From: Bacteroidales bacterium
GTDB taxonomy: Bacteria; Bacteroidota; Bacteroidia; Bacteroidales; Muribaculaceae
DNA: 9,211 nucleotides
Direction of reading: 5' to 3'
NCBI GenBank assembly: GCA_019420545.1
Contig: JAHZGZ010000265.1
Coordinates: 849 to 10,059 of the forward strand
A program made the position numbers and the translations under genes. The notes under the pieces were generated by a model that was given only the letters and a program-made list of their open reading frames with translations, had not been told where the DNA came from and did no database searches. How positions within the stretch are numbered: the first letter of the stretch is position 1; each line of letters starts with the position of its first letter. Shown in pieces: positions 8,701-9,211 of this stretch.

Positions 8701-9134
8701 ACACTTACTCCTATCATGGGTTCTCCATCCGCATCCAGCACATGGCCTGTGATGGTCTGCATCTCGCCGGTAGCGGTGACCGTATCTTTTCCGGAAGATA
8801 AAGGTATTATTTTGATGTACTTGCCTGCGATTTCATAAGTGTATCCGGTGTCTTTCAGGATGGTGCTCAGTGTGACCGAGAGATCAGCGTTGTCAAGGTC
8901 AAGACTTACGGGAGCTTTGTTGACGAGCTGGGACTGATTGAAACCGATCGAGAATCCCGATTGTTTCTGTACTTCTTTCAGAGCGTCAACAACACCGATA
9001 TTGTTTCCGGTGATGCTGATGCGGGCGTCTGGATTCTGTGCCGATGCGGGAGAGGCCAGAATCATCATCGCCAGCATCGGAGCGATCACTGCACTGTGGA
9101 GCCTGTGGGGCATTTCAGTTAGATGTCGTAACAT
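5742..9134 (-). CDS. SusC-like TonB-dependent outer-membrane transporter with N-terminal STN signalling domain
   Basis: This is the outer-membrane barrel of a SusCD pair, which imports oligosaccharides using TonB energy. Numbered from the ATG at 9134 (1130 aa), a signal peptide ends near residue 32 (SPASA-Q). An STN domain follows at about 37-111, then a carboxypeptidase-regulatory-like beta-sandwich at about 126-198 (TITGHVLDADGEPMIGVSV), a TonB box at about 203-210 (LDEVVVT), the plug at about 216-347 (ALYVIDGMPM, ALYGSEAANGAIVITTKKG) and the barrel up to a terminal Phe (NVNFTF). The STN domain is typical of transporters that signal to an anti-sigma factor and ECF sigma factor. The frame stays open upstream to a TTG at 9206 and to the window edge, but that stretch is AT-rich and would put about 24 extra residues before the signal peptide, so I prefer ATG 9134; ATG 9113 is also possible. 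It is first in the operon, 3 nt before susD. The substrate, probably N-glycan oligosaccharide, is inferred from the neighbours. Family is certain; the start is not. Confidence 0.95.
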   Translation of the reverse strand: MLRHLTEMPHRLHSAVIAPMLAMMILASPASAQNPDARISITGNNIGVVDALKEVQKQSGFSIGFNQSQLVNKAPVSLDLDNADLSVTLSTILKDTGYTYEIAGKYIKIIPLSSGKDTVTATGEMQTITGHVLDADGEPMIGVSVLVKGTHTGVSTGLDGEYSIKAPKGSVITFSYLGCAPKEVKVGNATDINIEMQENATALDEVVVTALGIKREQKSLSYNVQKINGDLLTENKDANFVNSLAGKVAGVNINASSSGVGGISKVVMRGTKSIMQSSNALYVIDGMPMRSSSSTGDTEFGSQGTSEPIADINPDDIESMSVLTGAAAAALYGSEAANGAIVITTKKGEKGKTKVTVNSTMDFTRAFVLPKFQNRYGTGLGGAFIPGSSYSWGAPLTSANSYGYDIADDYLKTGFVSTQSVTFSTGNDKNQTYASAAALNSKGIVPNNGYNRYNFTIRNTTSFLNDRMTLDLNASFIHQTDRNMVNQGEYANPIVGAYLFPRGNDWKDIRMYERYDPARKISTQYWPLSDAFTMQNPYWVNYRNLRETSKDRYMLGANLSYRMFEFLTISGRVRIDNSNADLTTKYYASTNNQLTDMSERGYYGENRYKDKQVFADFLVSFNKNFGNDWSVQANFGGSISDMRYDASGIQGPIADGSDTFKGEPVGLTNFFATHNLSRSHLKPLQTGWREQTQSLYASADIGYRSTYYLTLTGRNDWPSQLAGPNSQNSSFFYPSVGVSVLMTELLPGLNREILSFWKVRGSWASVGTPFNRYLANPRFQWDEGTGSWSILTQYPMYNLKPERTDSWEAGMNFRFLNDFSFDATYYYAETRNQTFNPNLPVNKYSKIYIQTGSVRNQGVELALNYSHTWGDFSWSTGLTYSMNRNKITELADNAINPETGEIFSADMLDMGGYGNAHFILRQGGSMGDLYSTIGLLRDSDGAIYVDENNRVQTNAINDKNRYIKLGSVLPKGNMAWSNTFRWKNLSASAMITARFGGIVYSRTQAILDRYGVSEASADIRDCGFISLNGGDRVSPENWYETILNVPQYNTYSATNVRLQEASVTYAIPRRWIAGICDIKLSLVGRNLLMIYNKAPFDPESVASTDNFYQGIDNFIMPSQRSLGFNVNFTF

Positions 9135-9211
9135 TTGATGGGTGGGTAAAAGTTGATTTTTAAGGTATTGTTTTTTTATTTGGTAGCTGGATGCCACTTT
9201 CTCCAACGGAT
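9135..9211 (-). other. AT-rich leader upstream of the susC-like gene
   Basis: This stretch precedes the preferred susC start and is clearly richer in A and T than the coding region, including an A-rich run on the minus strand at about 9171-9180. It is probably the 5' untranslated region or promoter-proximal DNA of the operon. I could not identify a convincing Bacteroidota -7 element (TAnnTTTG); TACCTTAA (9160-9167, minus strand) is only a partial match. The reading frame is open across it from a TTG at 9206, so an N-terminal extension of the transporter is not excluded. Confidence 0.5.

Larger units (their letters stand above)
1..9134 (-). other. PUL operon, probable N-glycan utilization locus (partial)
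   Basis: Six genes are co-directional with spacers of only 3, 39, 16, 24 and 24 nt and no visible terminator between them, which supports one transcript. The set combines transport (SusC/SusD), surface binding (dead GH18 and LamG proteins) and surface depolymerization (GH18 endoglycosidase). The order matches my recollection of the start of the B. thetaiotaomicron high-mannose N-glycan PUL. The operon continues past the left window edge, where GH92 alpha-mannosidases and an ECF sigma/anti-sigma pair would be expected in that locus type. Single-operon expression is inferred, not shown. Confidence 0.8.

Noticed and set aside
1891..9175. Shared 12-mer GGTATTGTTTTT (plus strand) at 1891-1902 and 9164-9175, each just upstream of a minus-strand gene
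   Set aside because: By simple arithmetic two or three repeated 12-mers are expected by chance in 9.2 kb, and this one is a low-complexity T-run next to a short word. No third copy precedes the other genes.
9135..9211. Candidate promoter formed by a TTG near 9204-9206 and TACC near 9183-9186 or 9164-9167 (minus strand)
   Set aside because: The downstream element reads TACCAAAT or TACCTTAA and not TAnnTTTG, so the match to the Bacteroidota consensus is too weak to annotate.

Overview
The window looks like part of a polysaccharide utilization locus (PUL) from a Bacteroidota gut commensal. The evidence is a SusC/SusD pair, a series of surface lipoproteins whose Cys is followed by acidic residues, weak or absent Shine-Dalgarno sites and AT-rich spacers between genes of roughly balanced GC. 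The higher-GC codon use fits Muribaculaceae or a related Bacteroidales family somewhat better than low-GC Bacteroides, but this is a loose inference.

All real genes lie on the minus strand and are read from right to left. They are packed as one apparent operon with gaps of 3, 39, 16, 24 and 24 nt. In transcription order they are: (1) an STN-containing SusC-like TonB-dependent transporter (9134-5742); (2) a SusD-like lipoprotein (5738-4125); (3) a GH18-fold lipoprotein whose catalytic acids are replaced (4085-3078); (4) a lipoprotein with a BT_3987-like N-terminal domain (formerly DUF1735) and a LamG domain (3061-1907); (5) a lipoprotein with the same N-terminal domain fused to an intact endo-beta-N-acetylglucosaminidase of GH18 (1882-416); (6) the 5' part of a lipoprotein with a bacterial Ig-like domain, cut by the window edge (391-1).

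This order and domain content match, from memory, the Bacteroides thetaiotaomicron high-mannose N-glycan PUL that starts at BT3983 and includes the endoglycosidase BT3987. The inferred mechanism is as follows. Glycoproteins are captured at the cell surface by SusD, the catalytically dead GH18 protein and the LamG protein. The surface GH18 endoglycosidase cuts the chitobiose core of the N-glycan. The released oligosaccharide is imported by SusC/SusD for trimming in the periplasm, probably by GH92 mannosidases encoded outside the window. The STN domain on SusC suggests induction through an ECF sigma/anti-sigma pair, which is also not in the window.

I see no RNA genes, mobile elements, CRISPR arrays or clear terminators. 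The plus strand carries no convincing gene. The system is best read as a variant of a described PUL type rather than a new one; the most notable points are the active/dead GH18 pairing and the truncated Ig-like lipoprotein.
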